Shown in pieces: positions 1 to 6,003 of a DNA stretch of 19,126 nt (the stretch's first letter is position 1; every line of letters starts with the position of its first letter). The translations under genes and the position numbers were made by a program. A model generated the notes under the pieces. The model searched no databases. It was not told the origin of the DNA and was given only the letters and a program-made list of their open reading frames with translations. The stretch lies in the NCBI GenBank assembly GCA_964609375.1, contig CAZSSA010000043.1, positions 1 to 19,126 of the forward strand, written 5' to 3'. The DNA is from CAZDUS01 sp964609375 (GTDB lineage Bacteria > Verrucomicrobiota > Kiritimatiellia > CAIKKV01 > CAITUY01).

Positions 1-616
1 CGGCCGCCTGGCGGACGAACTCGGTGGCGTCAACGCCGCTCCCGTCGTCGCGCAGGAAAATCTGATCCCCCTGCGACCGGAGCAGTTTCAAAGCCGCCGG
101 CCCCGGGGTCGCGCTCCGTGAGCAGGCGTCCAGGTTTTCGCGCAGCGCCACCGCATCCGTGACGATCAAACCCGCCATCACCTTCTGGATCGCTTCGGCG
201 GACGTGATCTCGTTGCGGAGTTCGGCGGTGAGCTGGCCGGCCCCGAGCAGGGCCAGCCCCTCCTCGAGGCGGCCGCTCCGGATAAGGGCACGGCCCTCCT
301 CGCGGCGCACGGCGGTCAGGACGTCGTTCGTGCAGAAGGGAGCGATACCCCGCATGGCGGCGGCCCCTTCGTCGTACAGACGCAAGTTGCTGAAGAACGT
401 CGCCAGTGACGAGACGGCCGCGGGAGTCGGCGCCTTCCCGCTAACAATGGCGTCAAGGCTGCCGCGCGCCTGCGCGAGGGCGTTGCTGTCCGCATAGGTA
501 GCCGCTTTAACCAGGAGCGAATCGAGAGGAGCCGCCCCCGCCAGCGGCGCCAAAAGCGCCACCAGCAGTGACAGCAAACAAACAATCGCCATGACGGAGA
601 GCTTGCGTGTTCTCAT
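1..616 (-). CDS. Exported protein of unknown function, C-terminus beyond the window edge
   Basis: The frame is open on the minus strand from an ATG at 616-614 through the first base of the window: 205 codons without a stop, 3' end missing. The N-terminus is a textbook signal peptide: MRTRK, then a hydrophobic stretch (about residues 7-24), then a signal peptidase I-like site after LAGA (about residue 28). The mature part is rich in Ala, Leu, Arg and Glu and looks alpha-helical. One stretch near residues 104-121 (RREEGRALIRSGRLEEGLAL) resembles a TPR-like helix pair, but I cannot assign a family. The product should be periplasmic or otherwise extracytoplasmic. No strong Shine-Dalgarno is visible before the ATG. 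The gene is separated from the AraC gene by 181 bp and has its own candidate promoter, so it is probably a separate unit. That it is a real gene rests on the leader and the uninterrupted frame; function is unknown. Confidence 0.72.
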   Translation of the reverse strand, partial: MRTRKLSVMAIVCLLSLLVALLAPLAGAAPLDSLLVKAATYADSNALAQARGSLDAIVSGKAPTPAAVSSLATFFSNLRLYDEGAAAMRGIAPFCTNDVLTAVRREEGRALIRSGRLEEGLALLGAGQLTAELRNEITSAEAIQKVMAGLIVTDAVALRENLDACSRSATPGPAALKLLRSQGDQIFLRDDGSGVDATEFVRQAA

Positions 617-695
617 CACTACTTCATCACATGGCCGTGGTACGGCATGTCTTCCATAAATCTTACAGTTCAAAGTGATATACTTAAGAGACTGG

Positions 696-724
696 AAACT
701 AGACAAACACCAGTTAACCGTCAA
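696..724 (-). promoter_or_regulatory. Candidate sigma70-type promoter for the exported-protein gene
   Basis: On the minus strand a TTGACG box (719-724) is followed after 17 bp by TAGTTT (696-701). The surrounding 617-797 interval is clearly more AT-rich than the genes. A start near 689 would give a leader of roughly 70 nt before the ATG at 616. The -10 matches the consensus in only three or four positions, so this is a modest candidate. Nothing else recognisable is seen in 617-797. Confidence 0.3.
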
Positions 725-797
725 CAGATATACGATTAAGATTAGGATTTATGTGGGATGCTAATGATTGGGATTACGATTTGGTTCCGGCTCTTTA

Positions 798-1622
798 TCA
801 GGGTGTAGCCGCACAACCGGACTGCCGCCGCCGCAGGGTCCGGAATTCGGAGGGCGCCAGACCGGTGACCCGCTTGAAGCATTTCGAGAAATGGAAGGCA
901 TCGGAAAACCCCAGCGATTCGGCGACCGCCCCCAGGGAGTCGTCCGTCTCCCAGAGACGCGGCTTGGCCCGCTCCACGCGCCGCCGGATGATGTACTCCG
1001 CCGGTTTGACACCCAGGCACTCCCGGAACACGCGCGAGAAATAGGTCCGCTCAAGATGCGCCTCCCGGGCAAGATCGCTGACACGCAGCGGACCGGCCAG
1101 GCGGGCCTCGATGTTCGCCAGCGTGGCCCGGAACCGCAGATGAGCCTTCCGCCGTGACGTCATCGTCTCGCGGCTGGCGGAGCCCAGGAAGGCCGCGATC
1201 ATCTGAAGCAGGATGCCGGTTTTCTCGAGTTCATCCGCGGGATGCCCCGCCGTGATGAGCGTCTCCAGGCGCCTGAACCAATACCGGGTCTGCCGGACAT
1301 CCGCAGGCCGGACCTCATACTCGGGCTCCACCAACACGAACAGGGGCAGGCCTCCGGGCAGCAGCGCGGTAAAATGAACCCAATGCTGGAAAAGGCTCCG
1401 GTCGCAATCGTACGAGAAAATGGTGCCCGCGGGGATCAGATAGAGCCTGCCGGGCCGCAGGAGGATCTCGCGGCCGTGGTGCCGAACCCGCCCCACTCCC
1501 CGGTCGATCCAGTAAACCCGGGACCAGTTGTCACTGTAATCCGTACCCTTCCACTCCCGCCCGAGGCGGGCATACCGGGCGGTCACCAGGTCGAGTTTGA
1601 TTTCCGGAAAAAGAACTTCCAC
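798..1622 (-). CDS. AraC/XylS-family transcriptional regulator
   Basis: The protein has 274 residues, usual for an AraC-type sugar-responsive regulator. Residues about 1-150 look like the AraC N-terminal cupin-like sensing domain, including the typical RPGRLYLIPAGTIFSY segment (56-71). The C-terminal 100 residues are the double helix-turn-helix DNA-binding domain. The first HTH is around 178-200 (VSDLAREAHLERTYFSRVFR). The second is around 229-252 (AVAESLGFSDAFHFSKCFKR) and is followed by the family signature GLAPSEFR. The start is GTG at 1622-1620, supported by an AAAGGGA ribosome-binding site about 7 nt upstream; no better ATG is seen. It is transcribed divergently from the URO-D-like gene across a 114-bp gap, the usual arrangement for a regulator and its target. 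The ligand is not predictable; a sugar-like effector is the family norm. Confidence 0.93.
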   Translation of the reverse strand: MEVLFPEIKLDLVTARYARLGREWKGTDYSDNWSRVYWIDRGVGRVRHHGREILLRPGRLYLIPAGTIFSYDCDRSLFQHWVHFTALLPGGLPLFVLVEPEYEVRPADVRQTRYWFRRLETLITAGHPADELEKTGILLQMIAAFLGSASRETMTSRRKAHLRFRATLANIEARLAGPLRVSDLAREAHLERTYFSRVFRECLGVKPAEYIIRRRVERAKPRLWETDDSLGAVAESLGFSDAFHFSKCFKRVTGLAPSEFRTLRRRQSGCAATP

Positions 1623-1736
1623 CGCGCGTCCCTTTCAGCCTAACCACACAAATTTACATAAAGTCATCACTTCTGTCCATTCACCAATCGCACCCTTGAT
1701 GGTAGCGTTTTTACCTACAACAACAGGAGCACCACC
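1623..1736. promoter_or_regulatory. Divergent regulatory region between the AraC and URO-D-like genes
   Basis: This 114-bp spacer separates two divergent starts and must hold both promoters. AraC proteins usually bind direct-repeat half-sites next to the -35 box, so the operator is expected here. I see ribosome-binding sites for both genes (ACAGGAG before 1737; AAAGGGA on the other strand before 1622). I see no convincing -35/-10 pair in either direction and no perfect repeat long enough to name as an operator. The short arms around 1700-1716 are only 4 bp. Confidence 0.45.
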
Positions 1737-2783
1737 ATGAGCCGGCAGACCGCGCTAGACAACATCGCCCTGAAACCTTCCGCACGCTGGGGTCACACGG
1801 AGTACAGCTTGCTGGAGTATAACCACGCCTATCTGGCCGCGAGGACGGGGCTCCCCGAAACCGACCCGAACATGATCCGTCGCGCCCAAGAGCTGTTCAA
1901 GTTCGATTTCCTGTGGGGCACCAACGACGGGCTGGTTTCCTGGGAAAACGCCGGAAGGACCACCGACATGGGCCATGCCTCCTATGCGGCGGACGGTAGC
2001 GACCAAACCGCCGTCGGCCAATCCCCCTTTCGCTCCGCCGAGGAAGTCTGGGCCTTTGACGCGGTGGCCGAATACGGCCTTCCCGCCTTCAAGAACCAGG
2101 TCGCGGCCTATGAGCAGCAAATGCAGCAGGCTCGGGCCAACCACCCCGATCAACTGGTCACCGGCGGGGTCTACCGCACCCTCGTCTCAGGGGCGCTCGC
2201 CTCCTTCGGCTGGGATATGCTGCTGGAAGCCTGCGCCGACCCGGTCAAGATGGAGCCGGTGTTCGACGGCTTCTTCCGCCGGACTCTTTTTCACATGAAG
2301 GCGTGGGCGCAGACCAGCGCGGAAGTGATCATTCAACATGATGATTTCGTGTGGACCAGCGGCCCCTTCATGCACCCCGATATCTACCGCAAGGTCATCA
2401 TTCCGTACTACGCGGAACTGTGGAAGCCGCTACATGCGGCGGGCAAGAAGGTCCTGTTCTGCTCCGACGGCAATTTCCGCGAGTTCGCCGCTGACGTGGC
2501 CGCTGCCGGAGCCGACGGCTTCATCTTTGAACCCTGCAACAACTTTGCCGGGATGGCGGATGAGTTCGGGGCCACCCATTGCCTTGTGGGAAGCAGCGTG
2601 GACTGCCGTGATGTAACCCTGGGGCACAAGGATCAGGTGAAAACCAGTGTGGACCAGACCCTGGCCGCCCTCTCCAAATGCCGGGGCGCCATCCTGGCCG
2701 TCGGCAACCACCTGCCGGCCAACATCCCGCCCGCGATGCTGGACTACTATTTCGAGTGCCTGCTCCCCCATCTCGCCCGGTAG
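1737..2783 (+). CDS. Uroporphyrinogen decarboxylase (URO-D)-like / corrinoid methyltransferase-like protein
   Basis: The 348-residue length fits the URO-D superfamily, which includes true HemE and the MtaA/MtbA/CmuA methyltransferases. Family-like segments are IIQHDDFVWTSGPFMHPDIY (198-217), the loop VLFCSDGNF (239-247) and GADGFIFEPCNNF (258-270). The N-terminal HemE motif with the substrate-binding arginines (PxWxMRQAGR-type) is not visible, so a heme-synthesis role is unlikely. Cys242 and Cys267 lie where methyltransferase relatives carry metal-binding residues, but the classical HxC is not present (FCSDG instead). The ATG at 1737 has an ACAGGAG ribosome-binding site about 8 nt upstream. 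The divergent AraC gene suggests inducible catabolic use. Many such divergent paralogues occur in PVC-group genomes with unknown substrates. The family call is fairly safe; the reaction is not known. Confidence 0.85.
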   Translation: MSRQTALDNIALKPSARWGHTEYSLLEYNHAYLAARTGLPETDPNMIRRAQELFKFDFLWGTNDGLVSWENAGRTTDMGHASYAADGSDQTAVGQSPFRSAEEVWAFDAVAEYGLPAFKNQVAAYEQQMQQARANHPDQLVTGGVYRTLVSGALASFGWDMLLEACADPVKMEPVFDGFFRRTLFHMKAWAQTSAEVIIQHDDFVWTSGPFMHPDIYRKVIIPYYAELWKPLHAAGKKVLFCSDGNFREFAADVAAAGADGFIFEPCNNFAGMADEFGATHCLVGSSVDCRDVTLGHKDQVKTSVDQTLAALSKCRGAILAVGNHLPANIPPAMLDYYFECLLPHLAR

Positions 2784-2935
2784 CGCCACTGTCGAAGGCT
2801 ACACTTGCTCATCCGGTAAATTCAATGGAACCCGTATTCTTGCGCTTTCCTGATGGCCGTTTTGCCATCCCAGCCCGGAGACGCCATGGTGGTGAAACTT
2901 AGCATCGGCATCGTGATTTCCTTTCAGACTAAAAT
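2784..2935. other. Convergent intergenic spacer, possible weak terminator hairpin
   Basis: This spacer lies between the converging ends of the URO-D-like and TetR genes. It contains a 6-bp perfect stem, GATGGC (2852-2857) and GCCATC (2864-2869), with a 6-nt loop. No T-run follows on either strand, so it is not a standard intrinsic terminator. No gene is supported here. Confidence 0.3.
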
Positions 2936-3550
2936 TCAGCGATCGTTTTCACGGCACGCTGTTATCTGCCGAATGACGGCACGGCAAAGGGTTTTCCGGG
3001 TCTCCGGACGGGCGCAATCAAGCCCTATGGATCGCTTGAGTGTGAGCCGGTTGGAAACCATAAAATAGGACACCGCGAGCAGATTGAAAATAAACCCCTC
3101 GAAGGGGATATCTGCAAGATAGTGACCGCTCTTCTGCCCCAGTTTATAAAGACGCCTCAAATGCCTTAAAACCGGATCCTGTAATCCGGACAAGGCAAAG
3201 GAGTGCCCCCCGCCTTCCAGATTCTCCCAGGCAAGCAAACGCCAAAATTCCGGATGCCGGGCGTGCAGACTGACATAACAGTCCAGAATCTGTTCGGCCA
3301 TGCCGGGAATGTCCTTCGCCGATAATTTCAGGAACCGGCTTTCTTCCCTGGCCAAGTCAACAAACACCACCCTCAACACTTCCGAGAAAAGACCGGCCTT
3401 GTCTTTAAAATTGGCATAAAGGCGCTGTTTATTGACCCCCGCGGTGGCGGCGATCATATCAACGCGTGCTCCATGATAACCCTTCGCCGCAAACTCCCTG
3501 CGTGCAGCGGCCACGATGGCATTTCGAGTCCTGATCGCCCTTAATTGCAT
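2936..3550 (-). CDS. TetR/AcrR-family transcriptional repressor
   Basis: The protein has 204 residues, normal for TetR regulators. The N-terminal DNA-binding domain is clear: RTRNAIVAAARREFAAKGYH (7-26), then the helix-turn-helix around residues 28-50 (MIAATAGVNKQRLYANFKDK), then AGLFSEVLR. The remaining roughly 140 residues form the variable ligand and dimerisation domain, of unknown specificity. The ATG at 3550 is preceded by GGGAGGACAGGG; upstream ATG and GTG codons there are out of frame. It lies 60 bp downstream of the DapA-family gene on the same strand and is probably the last gene of that operon. A palindrome at the operon promoter (5767-5786) is the natural candidate operator, giving autoregulation together with control of the two enzymes. 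The ligand may be the pathway substrate or an intermediate. Confidence 0.93.
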   Translation of the reverse strand: MQLRAIRTRNAIVAAARREFAAKGYHGARVDMIAATAGVNKQRLYANFKDKAGLFSEVLRVVFVDLAREESRFLKLSAKDIPGMAEQILDCYVSLHARHPEFWRLLAWENLEGGGHSFALSGLQDPVLRHLRRLYKLGQKSGHYLADIPFEGFIFNLLAVSYFMVSNRLTLKRSIGLDCARPETRKTLCRAVIRQITACRENDR

Positions 3551-3610
3551 GGTTGACCCTGTCCTCCCGTCGTCATCTCACGCCCTGGAATTATCCGCCA
3601 CGATGAACCA

Positions 3611-4681
3611 CTAGCTCAGCCAGCGGGAGAGATGCTCCCTTACGAAATCATCATCATTAAGGTGTGGATAGGCGGCATAGACGCGGTCGATTTCCGAAGC
3701 CTGCCCGGGCGAAAGCTGCTCGTGTGGATTGATGCACCACAAGCCGGGCATCAGCCCCTGACGGCGCAGCACCTCGTGGAGACCGGGAATGCAGCCGGCA
3801 AACCCATTGGCCACGTCGAAGAATGCGCCATTCGCATCCGTCACTTCGGCCGCGCGTGTGAGCATGGCTGGCGGAACAACTCCCCGGCTAACACACCGAT
3901 GACAGTCGGCCAGAAGTTCCACGGCTTTCCGGGTCCAGACCGCCCAGTGTCCGAGCAGGCCTCCCACGATGCGAACCTCGCGGGGCCCCTTTGCGGTTTG
4001 AATACAATACGGAGTCAGCAGATCCACAACGATATTGTCATCATTGCCGGTGTAAAGGACGATCTCCTTTTCCCGGCCGGCGTCACAAACGGCCCTCACC
4101 ACATCCAGCGTCTGATAGCGGTTGAAGGGGGCCATCTTGATGCCCAGCACGTTGGGGATCTCCGCAAAGGCACGCCAGAAAGCATAGGGCAAAGGACAGC
4201 CCCCCACTGAACTCTGGAGATAAAAACCTATAACCGGCATGATGGAGGCAATTTCGCGACAATGAAGAATGAGCGTCGGCACCTCCGCATCCTTCAGTGC
4301 CGCCAGACTTAACAGGCAGGCATGATACCCCGTCGCCCGGGCGAAAAGCGCCTCTTTGACGGCCTGTGGTGTCTTACCGCACACGCCCGCGATCTTCAGG
4401 ATGCCCCGCCCCTGTTCAGCACAGGTGCGATCAATGGTTTCAGAGGCCAGGGTTAAGACGGGCTCAAACAAGCCGACCGCCGGATCCCGGATCTCGAATT
4501 GAGTGCTATGCACTCCAACGGCGAGCCCACTCGCCCCGGCCTCAATATAGTAGCGGGTCAGGGCGCGCTGGTGCCGCTCCGAAAGTTGACGCTTCTCATT
4601 CAGCGCCAGAGGCTGGGCGGGAATCACGCCGCCCTCCCGAAATGAATCAAGAACCGCGCTTGGAATGGATTGGATCTTCAT
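3611..4681 (-). CDS. Dihydrodipicolinate synthase/N-acetylneuraminate lyase (DapA/NanA)-family protein
   Basis: This 356-residue TIM-barrel class I lyase/aldolase is longer than the usual roughly 290-310 residues of DapA. The family layout is visible: an N-terminal GVIPAQPLALNEKRQLSE segment (18-35), a glycine/threonine loop GVHSTQFE (56-63) in place of the GTTGE motif, IGFYLQ (151-156) carrying the likely catalytic Tyr154, and VLGIKMAP (178-185) with Lys182 as the expected Schiff-base lysine. The altered loop argues against true DapA and for a divergent 2-keto acid or sugar-acid aldolase/dehydratase. The start ATG at 4681 has a strong AGGAGAAGG ribosome-binding site. It begins 23 bp after the stop of the epimerase-like gene, so the two are cotranscribed. 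No signal peptide is seen; the enzyme should be cytoplasmic. The family is secure, the substrate unknown. Confidence 0.88.
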   Translation of the reverse strand: MKIQSIPSAVLDSFREGGVIPAQPLALNEKRQLSERHQRALTRYYIEAGASGLAVGVHSTQFEIRDPAVGLFEPVLTLASETIDRTCAEQGRGILKIAGVCGKTPQAVKEALFARATGYHACLLSLAALKDAEVPTLILHCREIASIMPVIGFYLQSSVGGCPLPYAFWRAFAEIPNVLGIKMAPFNRYQTLDVVRAVCDAGREKEIVLYTGNDDNIVVDLLTPYCIQTAKGPREVRIVGGLLGHWAVWTRKAVELLADCHRCVSRGVVPPAMLTRAAEVTDANGAFFDVANGFAGCIPGLHEVLRRQGLMPGLWCINPHEQLSPGQASEIDRVYAAYPHLNDDDFVREHLSRWLS

Positions 4682-4704
4682 GGTGCCTTCTCCTGGGAAC
4701 TGTC

Positions 4705-5751
4705 CTAATATTTTCCGTCCGAAACTTCAAAATGGGTGGGTTTCCCGAGCGATCGGCCGCCTTGCCTGATCCATTCGGCGGTCCACCTGACCACCTGCGC
4801 CAGAGAAACGCGCGGGTACCCGAACAAGGCGTGGGCCCGTGCCGCATTATTGAGATACGCAGAGGAGCCCGGCTCACCCTCATACGTTACCGGTTTGCCC
4901 AACAGGCGCCCCAGCATGTCGGCAGTCTCCGTCACCGAGACGGTCTCCGGTCCGGTAACATTCAATATGGCAGGCGGGGATGAGCATAGCTCCAGTGCCT
5001 GTAAAGCCTGGCTATTCGCATCCCCTTGCCAGATCCCATTGAAATACCCGACCGTCCGATTGACAGGGCGGCCATCCCAGATCATCTTCGCCAGGTCATG
5101 AATCACGCCATATCGCACGTCCAAGGCATAGTTCAACCGCAGGAGACACACCGGGGTCCCGTGGGTCCGGCTGAAGTATTCAAAGGTACGTTCACGCCCC
5201 AGACATGATTGCGCGTATTCCCCGATGGGAATCGGACGATCTTCTTCCACACACCCGATGTGCGTCAACGGAACAAGCGGGTACACGCATCCTGTGGAAA
5301 ACGCGACAATCCGACTCCTGGAATAATGCTCACAAACGTGGGCCGGAACAACGGTGTTCATGGCCCACGTCAGGGATTCCTCTCCCGCGGTGCCGAATTT
5401 GCGGCCTGCCATGAAGAGAAGGTGGGGCACCTCGGGCAGGGCGCTCACCGCGGCCCGATCCATCAGGTCACAGGGCAGCGGAATGATACCCGCACGCTCC
5501 GCGGATGCGATCATCGCAGGATCGGAAAACCGGCTGACCCCGTAGACTCTCCGGGTGATGCCTGCCGCCCGGCTGGCATTCACCGCCAGGGCCCCGAGCG
5601 ACAACCCCATTTTCCCCGCAATCCCCAGAATGGCGATGTCCCCTTCCAGCCGCCCCATCATCGCGATCAACGCCGGACTGGGGCGAGCCATCAGTTCCTC
5701 CACCTCCGCTTCCGTGCGGAGAATGCCGGGTAACGTTTCCTGAATGACCAT
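4705..5751 (-). CDS. NAD-dependent epimerase/dehydratase-like (extended SDR) protein with altered catalytic motif
   Basis: The protein has 348 residues. A Rossmann nucleotide-binding motif GIAGKMG (43-49) follows an N-terminal extension of about 40 residues. Then come LLFMAGRKFG (111-120), the AFSTGCVYP strand (150-158) with the usual SDR Ser/Thr, and EYAQSCLGRERTFEYFS (178-194) in the position of the YxxxK catalytic motif. Here Tyr179 is present but the lysine position is Cys183. The later part (LNVTGPETVSVTETADMLGR, about 262-281) is typical of the substrate-binding half of extended SDRs. The ATG at 5751 has a GGGAGG ribosome-binding site with about 8 nt spacing. It is the first gene of a minus-strand operon with the DapA-family lyase and a TetR regulator, suggesting consecutive steps on a sugar-derived compound. 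The unusual catalytic motif makes the reaction uncertain. Confidence 0.85.
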   Translation of the reverse strand: MVIQETLPGILRTEAEVEELMARPSPALIAMMGRLEGDIAILGIAGKMGLSLGALAVNASRAAGITRRVYGVSRFSDPAMIASAERAGIIPLPCDLMDRAAVSALPEVPHLLFMAGRKFGTAGEESLTWAMNTVVPAHVCEHYSRSRIVAFSTGCVYPLVPLTHIGCVEEDRPIPIGEYAQSCLGRERTFEYFSRTHGTPVCLLRLNYALDVRYGVIHDLAKMIWDGRPVNRTVGYFNGIWQGDANSQALQALELCSSPPAILNVTGPETVSVTETADMLGRLLGKPVTYEGEPGSSAYLNNAARAHALFGYPRVSLAQVVRWTAEWIRQGGRSLGKPTHFEVSDGKY

Positions 5752-5766
5752 GACAAGACCTCCCTG

Positions 5767-5786
5767 ACTAAACCAACTATTTAGTT
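5767..5786. promoter_or_regulatory. Candidate TetR-type operator (overlapping palindromes)
   Basis: Two overlapping inverted repeats occur here: AACTA-TT-TAGTT (5775-5786), perfect with a 2-nt centre, and ACTAAA-N7-TTTAGT (5767-5772 / 5780-5785). The size and AT-rich symmetric composition fit operators of TetR-family repressors. The site sits directly downstream of the candidate -10 box of the minus-strand operon, over the expected transcription start, where a repressor would block initiation. The operon encodes a TetR regulator as its last gene. Confidence 0.5.
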
Positions 5787-5815
5787 ACTTTATGACAAGG
5801 GCGAAATACGTGCAA
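5787..5815 (-). promoter_or_regulatory. Candidate promoter of the epimerase-lyase-TetR operon
   Basis: On the minus strand, TTGCAC (5810-5815) is followed after exactly 17 bp by TAAAGT (5787-5792). Each box is only a partial match to the sigma70 consensus. Support comes from the correct spacing and from the palindromic operator candidate immediately downstream. Transcription would begin near 5780, leaving a leader of about 30 nt. Confidence 0.4.
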
Positions 5816-5903
5816 GCCTTTTCATGGGAAGCCAGCCTCTGCGAAACCCAGCACCCGCCTGAGTGAAAAATGAGACTCAAGTCACCTTTACGATATAGAG
5901 ATA

Positions 5904-5915
5904 TAGTGAGCACTA
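5904..5915. promoter_or_regulatory. Short palindrome next to the peptidase/transport operon promoter
   Basis: TAGTG-AG-CACTA is a perfect 12-bp interrupted palindrome. It ends 3 bp before the candidate -35 box at 5919, a position typical for an activator or repressor site. No regulator gene in the window is clearly its partner. A direct repeat (GATATAG twice within 5892-5906) lies just before it. Confidence 0.3.
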
Positions 5916-5918
5916 CTA

Positions 5919-5947
5919 TTGACGCCTGAATGACAGTATGCTAGCAT
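5919..5947 (+). promoter_or_regulatory. Candidate promoter of the seven-gene peptidase/transport operon
   Basis: TTGACG (5919-5924) is followed after 17 bp by TAGCAT (5942-5947), a reasonable sigma70-type pair in an AT-rich stretch. The -10 is embedded in a perfect 10-bp palindrome ATGCTAGCAT (5938-5947), which overlaps a second palindrome AGCATGCT (5943-5950). Both are possible operator elements. Transcription would start near 5954, only about 5 nt before the upstream ATG at 5959 but about 50 nt before the ATG at 6004. This favours 6004 as the translation start unless the mRNA is leaderless. Confidence 0.45.
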
Positions 5948-6003
5948 GCTTTAAATAAATGGCATTGCTTTTCGCGGTTTACAGCAGATTATGTTCTTTT
6001 TAT

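Noticed and set aside
751..1157. Plus-strand frames over the AraC C-terminus
   Set aside because: These are shadows of the AraC DNA-binding domain, whose helix-turn-helix motifs are unmistakable on the minus strand.
1700..1716. Inverted repeat in the AraC/URO-D spacer as an operator
   Set aside because: The arms are only 4 bp, and AraC proteins generally bind direct repeats; this is no better than chance.
1737..2783. True uroporphyrinogen decarboxylase (hemE)
   Set aside because: The N-terminal arginine-containing HemE motif is absent, and the gene is paired with an AraC regulator rather than with heme genes.
2852..2869. Hairpin GATGGC/GCCATC as an intrinsic terminator
   Set aside because: The stem is only 6 bp and no T-run follows on either strand, so it is mentioned only as a weak possibility.
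4366..4983. Open frame on the plus strand spanning the lyase/SDR junction (also 3632-4210 and 5209-5733)
   Set aside because: They lie opposite well-supported minus-strand genes and encode low-complexity Arg/Pro-rich sequence with no family features.
5959..6003. Longer N-terminus for the M14-type peptidase starting at ATG 5959
   Set aside because: The 45 bp use AT-rich codons unlike the rest of the gene, have no ribosome-binding site and begin about 5 nt after the predicted transcription start. The ATG at 6004 is preferred, though its own ribosome-binding site is also weak.
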